Shown here one piece after another: positions 1-8,646 of a stretch of 64,000 bases of DNA (the stretch's first letter is position 1; every line of letters begins with the position of its first letter). Origin of the DNA: Massilia eburnea (lineage in GTDB: Bacteria; Pseudomonadota; Gammaproteobacteria; Burkholderiales; Burkholderiaceae_D); contig NZ_WNKX01000016.1 in NCBI RefSeq assembly GCF_009720745.1, forward strand, positions 1-64,000, written 5' to 3'. The translations under genes were made by a program, and so were the position numbers. The notes below the pieces were generated by a model. It had not been told where the DNA came from. It made no database searches and saw nothing but the letters and a program-made list of their open reading frames with translations.

Positions 1-453
1 GGCGGCCACGGCGGCTACGCTGACCGGGGTAGCGCCCGGTGCGCCGGGCTGGGGCAGGGCGCCCATGGCGGGCAGCATGGTGGCGACGGCTGCCGCGGCG
101 GCGTGATCGTCCGTGCCGGCGTCTTTCTCGCTCGCCTTGCCGGCCTCGCCATTGGTATCGGCCGCGTCCGCCAGCGCGTCGAGGATCGCGCCGAACGGGC
201 CCGGCACAACCTTCGCTGCAGCGCCAAGCACGGCAGCGACGCTGCTGTCCGAGCTGCCTTGCGCTGCGCCGGTGTCCGCAGGCTTGGCGGCGGGCGCGGG
301 CTGGCCGGCATCGGCCGCCTGCGCGCTGCTGGCGCTGTTGGCGGCTGGCGGCGGCAGGCCGTGATTCGCCGCATTGGCGGCGTTTGCGCCTTTCGCGGCG
401 TTCGCTGCGGCGCTTGGTGCTGGGGCGGCGCTAGCCGCGGGCAAGTTCATCAT
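1..453 (-). CDS. fliK: Flagellar hook-length control protein FliK, N-terminal part (cut by window edge)
   Basis: This is an open frame of 151 codons that starts with two ATG codons at 453 and 450 and runs off the left edge with no stop. The visible part is strongly Ala/Pro/Gly/Asp rich and low in complexity, as expected for the disordered N-terminal half of FliK, which acts as the ruler that sets hook length. The conserved C-terminal switch domain would lie outside the window, so the name rests on composition and on its place directly after fliD-fliS-fliT. The start lies 2 bases after the fliT stop, which suggests translational coupling. A generic Ala-rich flagellar accessory protein is the alternative. 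Confidence 0.6.
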   Translation of the reverse strand, partial: MMNLPAASAAPAPSAAANAAKGANAANAANHGLPPPAANSASSAQAADAGQPAPAAKPADTGAAQGSSDSSVAAVLGAAAKVVPGPFGAILDALADAADTNGEAGKASEKDAGTDDHAAAAAVATMLPAMGALPQPGAPGATPVSVAAVAA

Positions 454-455
454 GC

Positions 456-776
456 TCAGGTTCCGGTTGCAGCGTCGCCGCTGTTGAGGGCATAGGCCAG
501 CCATCCCTCTCTGTTGTTGCTCATATCCTGCAAATGCTGGCCCAGCTCGACGGCTGCGCCGTCAACCTTGGCAGCGGCCGCCAGGTGCACATCGCGCAAG
601 GCGGCCAGCGCAGCGCGCTCAGCCGGCGTCCACTGGCCTTGCGCTGCCAGTTGGGGTAGGGTGGCCCCCATCAAAGTATTAATCGCCGCCAGCGCCGGCC
701 AGTCTTTGGCGGCAGTGGCGGCGCTCAGCTGCTGAGCCAGCTGCAGCAGCGTCTGGTGCCTATCCATGTTTGTCAT
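456..776 (-). CDS. fliT: Flagellar chaperone FliT-like protein
   Basis: This is a small, helical, 106-residue protein in the position of FliT, the cytosolic export chaperone of the filament cap FliD. The sequence is rich in Leu, Ala and Gln and has no membrane segment. Its start overlaps the end of fliS by 17 bases, and the order fliD-fliS-fliT-fliK is the usual late flagellar order. FliT proteins diverge strongly, so the call depends mainly on size and context. A second ATG at 767 is an equally possible start. Confidence 0.65.
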   Translation of the reverse strand: MTNMDRHQTLLQLAQQLSAATAAKDWPALAAINTLMGATLPQLAAQGQWTPAERAALAALRDVHLAAAAKVDGAAVELGQHLQDMSNNREGWLAYALNSGDAATGT

Positions 777-1146
777 GCACGCCCTGCCAGCCGGCGCGGA
801 TCGTGGTCAGCAAACCTGCTACCTCGTCGATGACAGCCGGGTCCATGTCGACGCCGGCACGGTACAGGCGGGCCGCGCAATAGTCGTACAGCCGGCCCAG
901 GTTGGCCACGACTTCGCCGCCCTGTTCAAAGTCGAGCGAGCTGGCCAGGCCATTGATGATTTCCGTGCATTTGTCCAGGCTCAGCGCTTTCTGCTCGTAG
1001 CGCTTGCCTAGGATGTGGCCGCGGGCGCGGGCCAGCTCTTCCAGCAAGCCATCGGTCAGCACCAGCACCAGTTCGACTGGCGTGGCGCGGGCCGTTTGGG
1101 ACTCGAGGTTGGTGGCGTGGTAACTGCCGTAGGCTTCGTGATCCAT
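760..1146 (-). CDS. fliS: Flagellin export chaperone FliS
   Basis: This 128-residue protein has the FliS pattern: a short N-terminal tail with a YGSYHATNLESQTA-type segment, then a helical bundle with conserved LVLVLTDGLLEELARAR and an LDFEQGGEVVANLGRLYDY-like segment. FliS binds the C-terminus of flagellin in the cytosol and stops it polymerising before export. The gene starts 12 bases after the fliD stop and overlaps fliT by 17 bases, so it is part of the same transcript. No flagellin gene is visible in the window. Confidence 0.9.
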   Translation of the reverse strand: MDHEAYGSYHATNLESQTARATPVELVLVLTDGLLEELARARGHILGKRYEQKALSLDKCTEIINGLASSLDFEQGGEVVANLGRLYDYCAARLYRAGVDMDPAVIDEVAGLLTTIRAGWQGVHDKHG

Positions 1147-1158
1147 TTTTTAAAACCT

Positions 1159-2556
1159 TCAGGAATCGGATTTACTGAACATCGCTTCAAACATGCTGGT
1201 CGTGCCGCTCATCTGCGACTGCAGGCTTTGCAGCTGGGTGAACTGGGCCAGGTAGCGGTTGTAAGCGTTGTCGTATTGGGTTTGCAGGGCGGCCTGGCGG
1301 GCCGTCAGCTCGGTTTGCAAATGCGCGTTGGCGTCCTTGCGGCTGGCCAGCTGGCCGGTACCGACCTTGGTCCAGCTGTTGATCAGTGCATCGAGATTGC
1401 CCAGCACGCCGCTTGGGGACGTCAGGCTGACCTTGCCCAGGATGGCATCCAGGCCGGTCGGATTCGTGGCCAGGGCCTTGTCCATGCGCGTCTTGTCCAG
1501 CGCCAGGGTGCCGTCACGCTGGGCGGTGATACCGTAGGTGACCAGGCTGGCGCCGCCGACTGTGGATCGCAGCAGCGACTGCATGCGCGATTTCAGCGAC
1601 GCAATGCCGGCGTCGGAAGCGTAAATGCCACTGTCCTTGCCTTTGGCCGCATCGCCAGCCGCGGTCAGGTCGGCCAGTGTGCCCATCATCTTGTTCCACT
1701 GGTCGACAAAGTTCTGCACATTGCTGGCGGTGCCGCCGCTGTCGCGTGCCACATTCAGCGTGACGGGCGGGGCGCCGGCGGCCTGCGCCTTGGTGAAGGT
1801 CATCGCGACGCCGTCCACCACATTGAAGGTATTCGACGCTTGCGTGATCTTGTTGGCTGGCGCGCTGTTCTGGGCGCCGACCCACACCACGGCATCGGTA
1901 CCGGCCGTGGCCACCATATTCGGGTCGCCGAGCTGGCTCTGCAGATTGGCGTCGCCGAGGCTGGTGGTGTCGATGCCGGCCACGCTATTGTTCTGGCCGG
2001 TCAGGTTGGAGGTCAGGACCAGGCGGGTCTGGCCGTTGACGGTCAAGGTCGAGGCGGTCACGCGGGAATTATTGGTCGCCTCCATATTGATGGCGGCAGC
2101 AATCTCCTGAGCCGTCAGGACATTGTTTGCATCCTTGTCGCCGTTCGCCAGGCTGACAGTGAAGCTGCTGCCGTCGGCCAGTTTCACCGCCAGCGAGCCT
2201 GCTGCGGCGCCGGTGACGCTGGAGTTGGTGATGCCGCTGTACGACACCTGGCCTGCCGTGGCCAGCTGCTCGACATAAAACTGGTAATTGCCGGCCACTG
2301 CCGTTGCGTTGGCGGTGGCGGTGCCGACGTCCGAACTGAATGTTGCCTTATTGGACACGACCGAGCCGGTGGACGACATCGCGGACAGGGAGCTGCGGAA
2401 GGTGCCCATCGCCAGGCTGAGCGTGTTGAGCGCCTTGTCGATAGCGTTTGCGCTAGCGGTCTGGGCGTCGATCATCGACTGGCGGCCCTGGGTGTAGATC
2501 TGGGCCAGCTGCTGGGCCGTGGTCTTAGGGTCGTAGGTAGGGACAGAAGTAGCCAT
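1159..2556 (-). CDS. fliD: Flagellar filament cap protein FliD
   Basis: This is a 465-residue protein with FliD features: an N-terminal FliD_N segment (about residues 10-105), a central Ser/Thr/Asn-rich body, and a C-terminal coiled coil (about 400-455) ending in the QLQSLQSQMSGTTSMFEAMF-like tail typical of FliD. It forms the cap at the growing filament tip and promotes folding of exported flagellin. Translation starts at 2556 after a GGAG-like ribosome site. The gene is separated from fliJ by 87 bases, so it may have its own late-class promoter, although none was identified with confidence. Confidence 0.92.
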   Translation of the reverse strand: MATSVPTYDPKTTAQQLAQIYTQGRQSMIDAQTASANAIDKALNTLSLAMGTFRSSLSAMSSTGSVVSNKATFSSDVGTATANATAVAGNYQFYVEQLATAGQVSYSGITNSSVTGAAAGSLAVKLADGSSFTVSLANGDKDANNVLTAQEIAAAINMEATNNSRVTASTLTVNGQTRLVLTSNLTGQNNSVAGIDTTSLGDANLQSQLGDPNMVATAGTDAVVWVGAQNSAPANKITQASNTFNVVDGVAMTFTKAQAAGAPPVTLNVARDSGGTASNVQNFVDQWNKMMGTLADLTAAGDAAKGKDSGIYASDAGIASLKSRMQSLLRSTVGGASLVTYGITAQRDGTLALDKTRMDKALATNPTGLDAILGKVSLTSPSGVLGNLDALINSWTKVGTGQLASRKDANAHLQTELTARQAALQTQYDNAYNRYLAQFTQLQSLQSQMSGTTSMFEAMFSKSDS

Positions 2557-2643
2557 TTCTCGTGCTCCGAGGAAATTAAATGAAGTGTACCAAGGTAAGA
2601 GGCGACCAAAGTAATGACTTCATGAAATATCCCGTTCAGTCTT

Positions 2644-3081
2644 TCATTTATGTCCGCGGTACCACAGTTGGGTTGCCAATTCATCATGGCGCTTGCGCTC
2701 TTGCGCGCGCTGCGCCGTCGCCGCCGCATCCTGGTGCCGTTCCAGGACCTGGCCCAGCACCTCGCGCTTGACGTAGGCGGCGGTCAGGGCGCGCTGCGAC
2801 ACGGCCATGTCGGCCTCGTGCATGTGCAGGTTGAGGCGCTGGCTGTCGGCCATGGCCATCACGCCCTGCTTGTAGTCGCCGCAGTTCATGGCCAGCGCCA
2901 TCGGCAGGCGGCCGGACGGGCCGCTGCTCTGGTACAGGTCGGTGAGCTTGTCGAGCGTCTTCTTGTAGCGCTCGCGCACGCTTTCCTTGGCGGCCATTTC
3001 CGATTGCAGGCGGTCGACTTCGTTGCTGCGCATGTCGACCAGGGTCGACAGGCTGCGGATGGTGTGCTGGGTGTTGGTCAT
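2644..3081 (-). CDS. fliJ: Flagellar export protein FliJ
   Basis: This 145-residue protein is almost entirely coiled coil (heptad-rich from about residue 5 to 60 and 80 to 135), as expected for FliJ, the central stalk of the FliI ATPase ring that links it to FlhA. The ATG at 3081 overlaps the fliI stop (ATGA). The sequence itself is poorly conserved, so the coiled-coil character and the position after fliI carry the call. Confidence 0.85.
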   Translation of the reverse strand: MTNTQHTIRSLSTLVDMRSNEVDRLQSEMAAKESVRERYKKTLDKLTDLYQSSGPSGRLPMALAMNCGDYKQGVMAMADSQRLNLHMHEADMAVSQRALTAAYVKREVLGQVLERHQDAAATAQRAQERKRHDELATQLWYRGHK

Positions 3082-4388
3082 GCCATCAACCTTTCAAGTT
3101 GGGCCACGCAGTTTTCGTAAGGGGCTGCTTCACGCGTCCCCTGGCACAGGAATTCTTCGATATGCGGATTCAGGTTCACTGCCTTGTCGGTCACCGGATC
3201 GGCGCCGGGCACGTAGGCACCCAGGGGGATCAGGTCGCGCACGCGTTCGTGGCGCGCCATCGAGGCCTTCAATGCGCGCGCGGCCAGCATGTGTTCGCGC
3301 GAGATCACGTGGTTCATGCAGCGGCTGATCGAGGCGGCAATATTGATCGCCGGGTAATGGCCGCGTTCGGCCAGCTCGCGCGTCAGCACGATGTGGCCGT
3401 CGAGGATGGCGCGCGCGGTGTCGACCACCGGGTCCTGCTGGTCGTCGCCTTCGGCCAGCACGGTGTAGATCGCGCTCATGCTGCCGTAGGGGTTCTCGCC
3501 GTTGCCGGCCGATTCAACCAGCTGGGGCAGGGCGGAAAACACCGAGGGCGGATAGCCCTTGGTGGCCGGTGGTTCGCCCAGTGCCAGCGCCACTTCGCGC
3601 AAGGCCATGGCGTAGCGCGTCAGTGAGTCGACCAGCAGCAGCACATTCTTGCCCTGGTCGCGGTAATGGGCCGCGATCGAGTGGCACAGCTCGGTGGCCA
3701 TGATGCGCATCAGCGGCGACTCGTCCGCCGGCGCGATCACCAGCACGGCTTTCTTCAGCCCGTCCGGGCCGAGCGACATTTCGATGAATTCGCGCACTTC
3801 GCGCGAGCGTTCGCCGATCAGGCCGACCACCACTACATCGGCCACGGTCTGGCGCGTGATCAGGCCCAGCAGCACGGACTTGCCGACGCCGGAGCCGGCC
3901 ATCAGGCCGACGCGCTGGCCCTTGCCCAGGGTCAGCATGGAATTGATGGCGCGCACGCCCACGTCGAGCGGGTCGATGACCGGCTGCTTCTTGAGTGGAT
4001 TGATGCGCGGCGGCTGCGCGTCCAGCACATGTTCGCCGCCCAGCTTGCCCAGGCCGTCGATCGGTTCGCCGATGCCGTTCACCATGCGGCCCAGCCAGCT
4101 GTCGCCGATCTGCAGGCTGCCCTTGTCATTGGTGGGCAGCACGCGCGCGCCAGTGCTCAGGCCAACGGCTTTCTTGAACGGCATGAGGAAGGTGAGTTTT
4201 TCGCGGAAGCCGACGGCCTGCGCCTCAAGCCAGCTGCCGTCGACTGTCTCGATCTGGCAACGCTGGCCGGTGTGCAGCTTGCAACCCGTCGCCTCCAGCA
4301 GCAGGCCGGAAGCGCCCACCAGGCGCCCAGTCGGGGTCGCCAGCGGAACGTCGTCGAGTTCCAGTTTGCGCAGTGCGTCGGCAATCAT
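3078..4388 (-). CDS. fliI: Flagellum-specific ATP synthase FliI
   Basis: This is the export ATPase of the flagellar type III secretion apparatus, 436 residues long, slightly shorter than the usual 440-460. It has the Walker A motif GSGVGKS (about residue 165), the Walker B strand VLLLVDSLTRYA (about 250), and the FliI/SctN segments GYPPSVFSALPQLVESAG and ILDGHIVLTRELAERGHYPAI. It forms a hexamer in the cytosol with FliH and FliJ. It overlaps fliH upstream and fliJ downstream by ATGA junctions, so all three are translationally coupled. Confidence 0.97.
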   Translation of the reverse strand: MIADALRKLELDDVPLATPTGRLVGASGLLLEATGCKLHTGQRCQIETVDGSWLEAQAVGFREKLTFLMPFKKAVGLSTGARVLPTNDKGSLQIGDSWLGRMVNGIGEPIDGLGKLGGEHVLDAQPPRINPLKKQPVIDPLDVGVRAINSMLTLGKGQRVGLMAGSGVGKSVLLGLITRQTVADVVVVGLIGERSREVREFIEMSLGPDGLKKAVLVIAPADESPLMRIMATELCHSIAAHYRDQGKNVLLLVDSLTRYAMALREVALALGEPPATKGYPPSVFSALPQLVESAGNGENPYGSMSAIYTVLAEGDDQQDPVVDTARAILDGHIVLTRELAERGHYPAINIAASISRCMNHVISREHMLAARALKASMARHERVRDLIPLGAYVPGADPVTDKAVNLNPHIEEFLCQGTREAAPYENCVAQLERLMA

Positions 4389-5095
4389 TCTTCGCTCTCA
4401 GCGTCGTCGCCGCCATCGGCAGCCTGCAATTGATTATCGACCTGTTCCATGACCGCAGCAAGACGCTGGTGGCAGCCGGCATCGACTTCGGTATCGCCGG
4501 CGCGGATATGGCATTCGCCCAAGTCGAGGCGGGCATCGCCGATCAGGTTCCAGCGTTTGGCGCGCTTGGGATCGACTTCCATGATGCGTTTGACTTCTTC
4601 CGGGTTCAGGTAGACGTCGATCTCGTCGCGCGTCGGCGGCATCGAGGCCAGGGTCTCGTCGACCAGCGCCATGATCTGCACCGGCTGCAGCGCGAGCTCG
4701 GCGCGGATGACGTTGCGCGCCACTTTCGCCACCAGGTCCACCACTTCCTTGCGCTGCGCTGCGCGATAGTCGGCGCGCAGTTTCTTGAGCGACTTCAGCA
4801 TGCCGTCCACCGGGCGTGCGAGGGTGTCGAAGCCGACCAGGGTTTCCTGGCGGCCTTCTTCGCGGCCCAGTTCCACGCCTTGCTGGCGGCCCGCTTCAAA
4901 ACCATCTTCCTGGCCGCGCTGCAGGCCGATTTCATAGCCGTCGCGCTGGCCCTGCTCGAAGCCTTCGCTGACCGACGCCTGCCATTGCGCGGCGTCGGCT
5001 ACCTGGCCTTGCCCGACGCCACGCTGGCCGTTGGCGCCATGCGTGTGCACGTACTGCTGCAGCGGCGGGAAGCGGTAAGGGCGGAACTGTTTCAT
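4385..5095 (-). CDS. fliH: Flagellar assembly protein FliH
   Basis: This 236-residue protein carries the FliH pattern: a Gln/Gly-rich middle with GxxxG-like repeats (GFEQGQRDGYEIGLQRGQED, about residues 45-75), then a C-terminal domain with RAELALQPVQIMALVDETL and an IGDARLDLGECHIRAG segment. FliH regulates the FliI ATPase and anchors it to the C-ring through FliN. Its ATG overlaps the fliG stop by one base, and its end overlaps fliI by 4 bases. Confidence 0.92.
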   Translation of the reverse strand: MKQFRPYRFPPLQQYVHTHGANGQRGVGQGQVADAAQWQASVSEGFEQGQRDGYEIGLQRGQEDGFEAGRQQGVELGREEGRQETLVGFDTLARPVDGMLKSLKKLRADYRAAQRKEVVDLVAKVARNVIRAELALQPVQIMALVDETLASMPPTRDEIDVYLNPEEVKRIMEVDPKRAKRWNLIGDARLDLGECHIRAGDTEVDAGCHQRLAAVMEQVDNQLQAADGGDDAESEE

Positions 5096-6123
5096 TATTC
5101 GATCACCGTTTCAGCGAACAGCTGCACTTCGACTTCGCCGGCATCGGCCAGCGCCTTGACGGTGGCCATGATTTCCTGGCGGGTCGCTTCGATGCGCGAC
5201 ATCGGCACCGGACCGGCGCGGCGCATCATGTCTTCGAACGCTTGCGCCTGGCGCTTCGGCATGGTCTTCAGCACCGCATCGCGGATCGCCGGCTCGGCGC
5301 CCTTGAGCGCGATGGCCCACTGCTCCAGCGGCACTTCTTCGATGATGCGGGTGAGCGTGACTTCGGTCTGGGTGGACAGGATGAGGAAGTCGTACATCTG
5401 CATTTCGATCTGTTCCACCACTTCCGGATCGTGGGCGCGCAGCAGCTCGACGATCTGGGCGCGGTTGCCCGGCAGGCGGTTCAGGATCTCGGCCACCTGG
5501 CGCACGCCTTCCACACTGGTCGATTGCGAATCGAAGGAGGACAGGCAGCGGTTGACCAGCTCGTCCAGTTCCAAGAGCAGGTCGCGGTCGATCTCGTCCA
5601 GGCGGGCCATATTCAGCAGCACCAGGTCGCGGCCTTCCAGCGGCAGGGCGTCGAGGATCTGGCCGGCCAGCGCCGGCGGCAGGAAGGCCAGGAACACCGC
5701 CTGCATCTGCACGTGTTCGTTGGCGATGTAGTCGGCCAGCCATTTCGGCGAGGCCCACTGCAGGCGCGCCATCTTCGGGCGCAGCTCGTCGCCGTAAATG
5801 CTGTTCAGCACGGTGTTCGCGATATCGCCGCCCAGCGCCAGGTCCAGCGAGCGCTTGAGGAAGGAGCGCGAAGCGCCATGCACGCCGGACTGCTGGCGGT
5901 AATCGTCGAAGAAGGTCTGCATGGCGGTCTTCACTTCTTCCACCTTGATGCCGCTCATGCGCGACATGACCTGGGTCACTTCCAGCAGCTCTTCGCGCGA
6001 CAGGCAGCGCAGGACGGCAGCGGCTGGCTCTTCGCCGATCGACAGCAGCACGATGGCGGCTTGCTCGACCGGGCTCAAGCCCTGCTCGTCATGCTGGTCC
6101 AGGTTATTGTTGAGGTCGGCCAT
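5095..6123 (-). CDS. fliG: Flagellar motor switch protein FliG (variant)
   Basis: This is a C-ring rotor protein of 342 residues. The N-terminal domain binds FliF, the middle binds FliM and the C-terminal domain meets the stator. Recognisable segments include the N-terminal LSPVEQAAIVLLSIGEE, FDSQSTSVEGVRQVAEILNR and the C-terminal IALKGAEPAIRDAVL and MPKRQAQAFEDM. The usual EHPQ motif reads EHVQ. By manual alignment to the E. coli protein, torque residues K264, R281 and D288 are kept, while D289 is Met and R297 is Pro. The start overlaps the end of fliF by 20 bases. Confidence 0.93.
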   Translation of the reverse strand: MADLNNNLDQHDEQGLSPVEQAAIVLLSIGEEPAAAVLRCLSREELLEVTQVMSRMSGIKVEEVKTAMQTFFDDYRQQSGVHGASRSFLKRSLDLALGGDIANTVLNSIYGDELRPKMARLQWASPKWLADYIANEHVQMQAVFLAFLPPALAGQILDALPLEGRDLVLLNMARLDEIDRDLLLELDELVNRCLSSFDSQSTSVEGVRQVAEILNRLPGNRAQIVELLRAHDPEVVEQIEMQMYDFLILSTQTEVTLTRIIEEVPLEQWAIALKGAEPAIRDAVLKTMPKRQAQAFEDMMRRAGPVPMSRIEATRQEIMATVKALADAGEVEVQLFAETVIE

Positions 6124-7873
6124 TTTTCTGCATCCATTGTTTGACGACTTCGGCTACGCGCTCCGGCTCTTTCTCGGCCAGAACCTTGAGGTGGTCCACC
6201 ATCACGTCGACCGGCGAGCCGGGCGGCGGCAGATCGTAGTTTTCCAGCAGCGGCACCACCGGCATCTGGCTGCCGGCCAGTGCGCCCGGCTTGCCTTCGC
6301 CGGCAGGCGCTTCCGGCGCGCCCAATGCCGCCGCTGCAGCGCCGCCCGCTACGGCAGGCGCGCCGCCTGCCGCTATCGACGGCTCGGCCTGGCGCGCTGC
6401 GGCGCCTGCCAGTGCCGGCTTGGCCGCAGGCACGGTTGCCGGCGGTGCGAAGCGCGCGGTCAGCAGGCGCAGCAGTGGACGGGCCAGCAGCAGGTAGGCC
6501 AGCAGCAATGCCACTGCATAGCCCAGCCAGCTGGCCGAGTCGACCACCGTATCGCGCTCCTGCCACCATGGCGTTTCCGCGACTTTCGGCGGGAAGTTCA
6601 TGGCGCTCACCACCAGCTTGTCGCCGCGTTCCTCGTTGATGCCAAGGCCGCTGCGCAGCACCTTGTCGATGTTGGCGATTTCAGCGGGCGACCAGCCAGT
6701 CTTGGGGAAGGGCGCCGCAGCCTGGGCCAGCACCACTGCGACGTTCTGGCGCACCAGGCGGCCACGGGCACGTTTGGTGGAAGTGATACTACGGTCGTAG
6801 GCAAACTGGCGCGTCGTTGCATTCTTGCGGTTGGTGCCTTCCGGCAGCTGGCCCGCGGCTCCTGGAGCGGCGGCGCCGGCCGCTGCCGTCGCATCGGCAG
6901 CCTGCTGCGGCGGCGGGCGGTTGGACAGGGTGCCCGGCACGCCCATGGCAATGCGGTTGCGGTCCTGTTCTTCGCGCATCGCTTCGCTGGTGACTTTGGG
7001 ATCGGCGCCGTATTTTTCAACGGTTTCTTCGACCTTGTCGTTGTCGACATCGGCCGTCACGCTGACACGGAAATTGTTCTCGCCGACGATAGGACCCAGC
7101 AGTCCATGGATGTTGTTGCGGATCTCGTCCTGCTGGTGCCTGGCGTTTTCATTGCCGGCGGTGGAAGCGTCGAAGGCTTCGCTCAGGTCGACGTGCGAAG
7201 ACAGCAGGTTGCCGGACTGGTCGACCAGGCTCACGCGCGCCGGGCTCAGCGAAGCGACGCTGCCCGCCACCATATTGACGATGGCGGCGATATGCTCCGG
7301 CGCCAGCGTGCGGCCGGGCTTGGTAGCGATCACCACGGAAGCGGAAGATTTTTCGCCATCGCTGGAAACGAAGGACGTGGACTTGGCGATCGACAGGTGC
7401 ACGCGGGCGTGGGCAATCGCATCGAGCGTCATGATCGATTGCGCCAGCTCGCCCTCCAGGCCGCGGCGGAAGCGCACGTCCTGCACGAATTGCGAAACGC
7501 CCAGCGGATCGTTCTTGTCCATCAGCTCAAGGCCGGACGGCAGCTGCGCAGTCACGCCCTTTGCGGCCAGCGTCATGCGCACCTGGCCGAGCCTGCCTTC
7601 CGGCACCAGCACCTGGCCGGTTTCCGGATGAATACGGTAAGGAATTTTTTCCGCGTCGAGCACATTCATCATGTCGGCGGTGGCGACCTTTTCGCGCTGG
7701 CCGAAGACGGGCTTGTAAGCACTCTGGTCCTTCCACAGCACCATGAGCACAAGCGCGGTCACCCCCACGGCCAGCAGCAGCAAGGGGTAGAGGTTCTTCA
7801 GGACAGCAGGCGGTACGGCTGGCGCCGCGGCGCCCTTCCAGCGTCCGAAGGCGGACTTGAGGTTAGCAATCAC
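6104..7873 (-). CDS. fliF: Flagellar MS-ring protein FliF
   Basis: This is the 589-residue inner-membrane ring protein. One membrane segment lies near residues 27-47 and a second near 468-486. Between them are the ring-building domains with LEGELAQSIMTLDAIAHARVHL and ASVVIATKPGRTLAPEHIAAI, characteristic of FliF/SctJ. An Ala/Pro-rich linker of about 80 residues follows the second membrane segment, then a short C-terminal FliG-binding tail (PVDVMVDHLKVLAEKEPERVAEVVKQW). It is the platform on which the C-ring and export gate assemble. It overlaps fliG and follows fliE by 36 bases. Confidence 0.97.
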   Translation of the reverse strand: MIANLKSAFGRWKGAAAPAVPPAVLKNLYPLLLLAVGVTALVLMVLWKDQSAYKPVFGQREKVATADMMNVLDAEKIPYRIHPETGQVLVPEGRLGQVRMTLAAKGVTAQLPSGLELMDKNDPLGVSQFVQDVRFRRGLEGELAQSIMTLDAIAHARVHLSIAKSTSFVSSDGEKSSASVVIATKPGRTLAPEHIAAIVNMVAGSVASLSPARVSLVDQSGNLLSSHVDLSEAFDASTAGNENARHQQDEIRNNIHGLLGPIVGENNFRVSVTADVDNDKVEETVEKYGADPKVTSEAMREEQDRNRIAMGVPGTLSNRPPPQQAADATAAAGAAAPGAAGQLPEGTNRKNATTRQFAYDRSITSTKRARGRLVRQNVAVVLAQAAAPFPKTGWSPAEIANIDKVLRSGLGINEERGDKLVVSAMNFPPKVAETPWWQERDTVVDSASWLGYAVALLLAYLLLARPLLRLLTARFAPPATVPAAKPALAGAAARQAEPSIAAGGAPAVAGGAAAAALGAPEAPAGEGKPGALAGSQMPVVPLLENYDLPPPGSPVDVMVDHLKVLAEKEPERVAEVVKQWMQKNGRPQQ

Positions 7874-7909
7874 GTCAGGTCTTTCGAAAGGGAAGGCGGT
7901 AATAGGAGC

Positions 7910-8260
7910 TTACAGCGGAAGCTTGATCAATTCATCGACCGCACCCATCACCTTGTTGCGGACCTGCATCAGCATCTGGAAGGACAGGCTCGCTTCCTGG
8001 CTGGCGAGCATGGCGCCAACGAGGTCGTCGCTGCGGCCGGCATCGACGTCGGCCATTTTCTGGCCGGCATTGACGTCCTGGGCATTCACGCCGGCGACGG
8101 CGTCCTGCATCGTTTGTGCGAAGGAGAAGGTGGCGCCTTGCTGGGGTGCGTTGAATTGCGCTGCCGGCGCGATGATCGTGGCATGCTGGGCGAGTTCGGA
8201 AGCCGCATTGTTCAGGGCTGCCAGGTCGGCCTTGATCAGGCCGGCGAATTCATTTGCCAT
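7910..8260 (-). CDS. fliE: Flagellar hook-basal body protein FliE
   Basis: This is a 116-residue protein, starting at the ATG at 8260, which has a GAGGTG ribosome site just upstream; a more upstream in-frame ATG at 8272 lacks one. The C-terminal half has the FliE signature, with FSFAQTMQDAVAGVNAQ, SLSFQMLMQVRNKVMGAVDELIKLPL and the helix between them. FliE joins the MS ring to the rod and is the first exported substrate. It is the first gene of the leftward arm. Confidence 0.93.
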   Translation of the reverse strand: MANEFAGLIKADLAALNNAASELAQHATIIAPAAQFNAPQQGATFSFAQTMQDAVAGVNAQDVNAGQKMADVDAGRSDDLVGAMLASQEASLSFQMLMQVRNKVMGAVDELIKLPL

Positions 8261-8646
8261 AAGACACCTCAAGTAGTTGCGCAGCGCTCACAGAGCATTG
8301 TTTTTACTGCAACTGAATTAACTTCCAGGCAGTAACTAACAATATGGAGTAAATGTTAAATAGTGCCGCACGGGAACATGCAGTGTAGCGCGAATTCGTG
8401 CCCGTAACAACCGCTTACAAAATGCAAAACCTTTTATAAATCATGCATTAAGAGTAGTTTTTGCAACCAACTGACGTTTCTAGGCACCAATGAAGCTTAC
8501 CGGCTGGAAACTTTTCTGTAAAGTCTTTTTGACCGACGAGATACTTGATCCATGGCAATACGGAGGGATTTGAGTTATTCTACGCTTACCAGATCATCCC
8601 GAGCGGATAACTTTGCGATACGATTAAAGCGGACGGATGGCACACC
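8261..8646. other. Divergent intergenic region between fliE and fliM; weak sigma-54-like sites
   Basis: These 386 bases separate the two flagellar arms and are clearly more AT-rich than the genes, so they should hold both promoters. No gene is seen. Two weak matches to a -24/-12 sigma-54 promoter were found. On the + strand, GG at 8483 and GC at 8495 have the right 10-base spacing inside AGGCACCAATGAAGCT. On the minus strand, GGGCACGAATTCGC lies at 8403-8390. Neither has the full consensus. No sigma-28 site stood out. In many lateral systems a LafK regulator gene sits in this position; here it is absent. Confidence 0.35.

Noticed and set aside
1015..2583. Long + strand open frame of 522 codons opposite fliD
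   Set aside because: It is a GC-rich antisense shadow; the minus strand gives a complete FliD with domain structure and a ribosome site.
5921..8335. 804-codon + strand frame opposite fliF/fliE
   Set aside because: The composition is His/Gln/Arg-rich with no domain; FliF and FliE on the other strand are unambiguous.
8518..8545. Possible sigma-28 promoter TAAAGTCT followed by GACCGACGAG
   Set aside because: The spacing between the two boxes is about 6 bases too short and the -10 box matches poorly.
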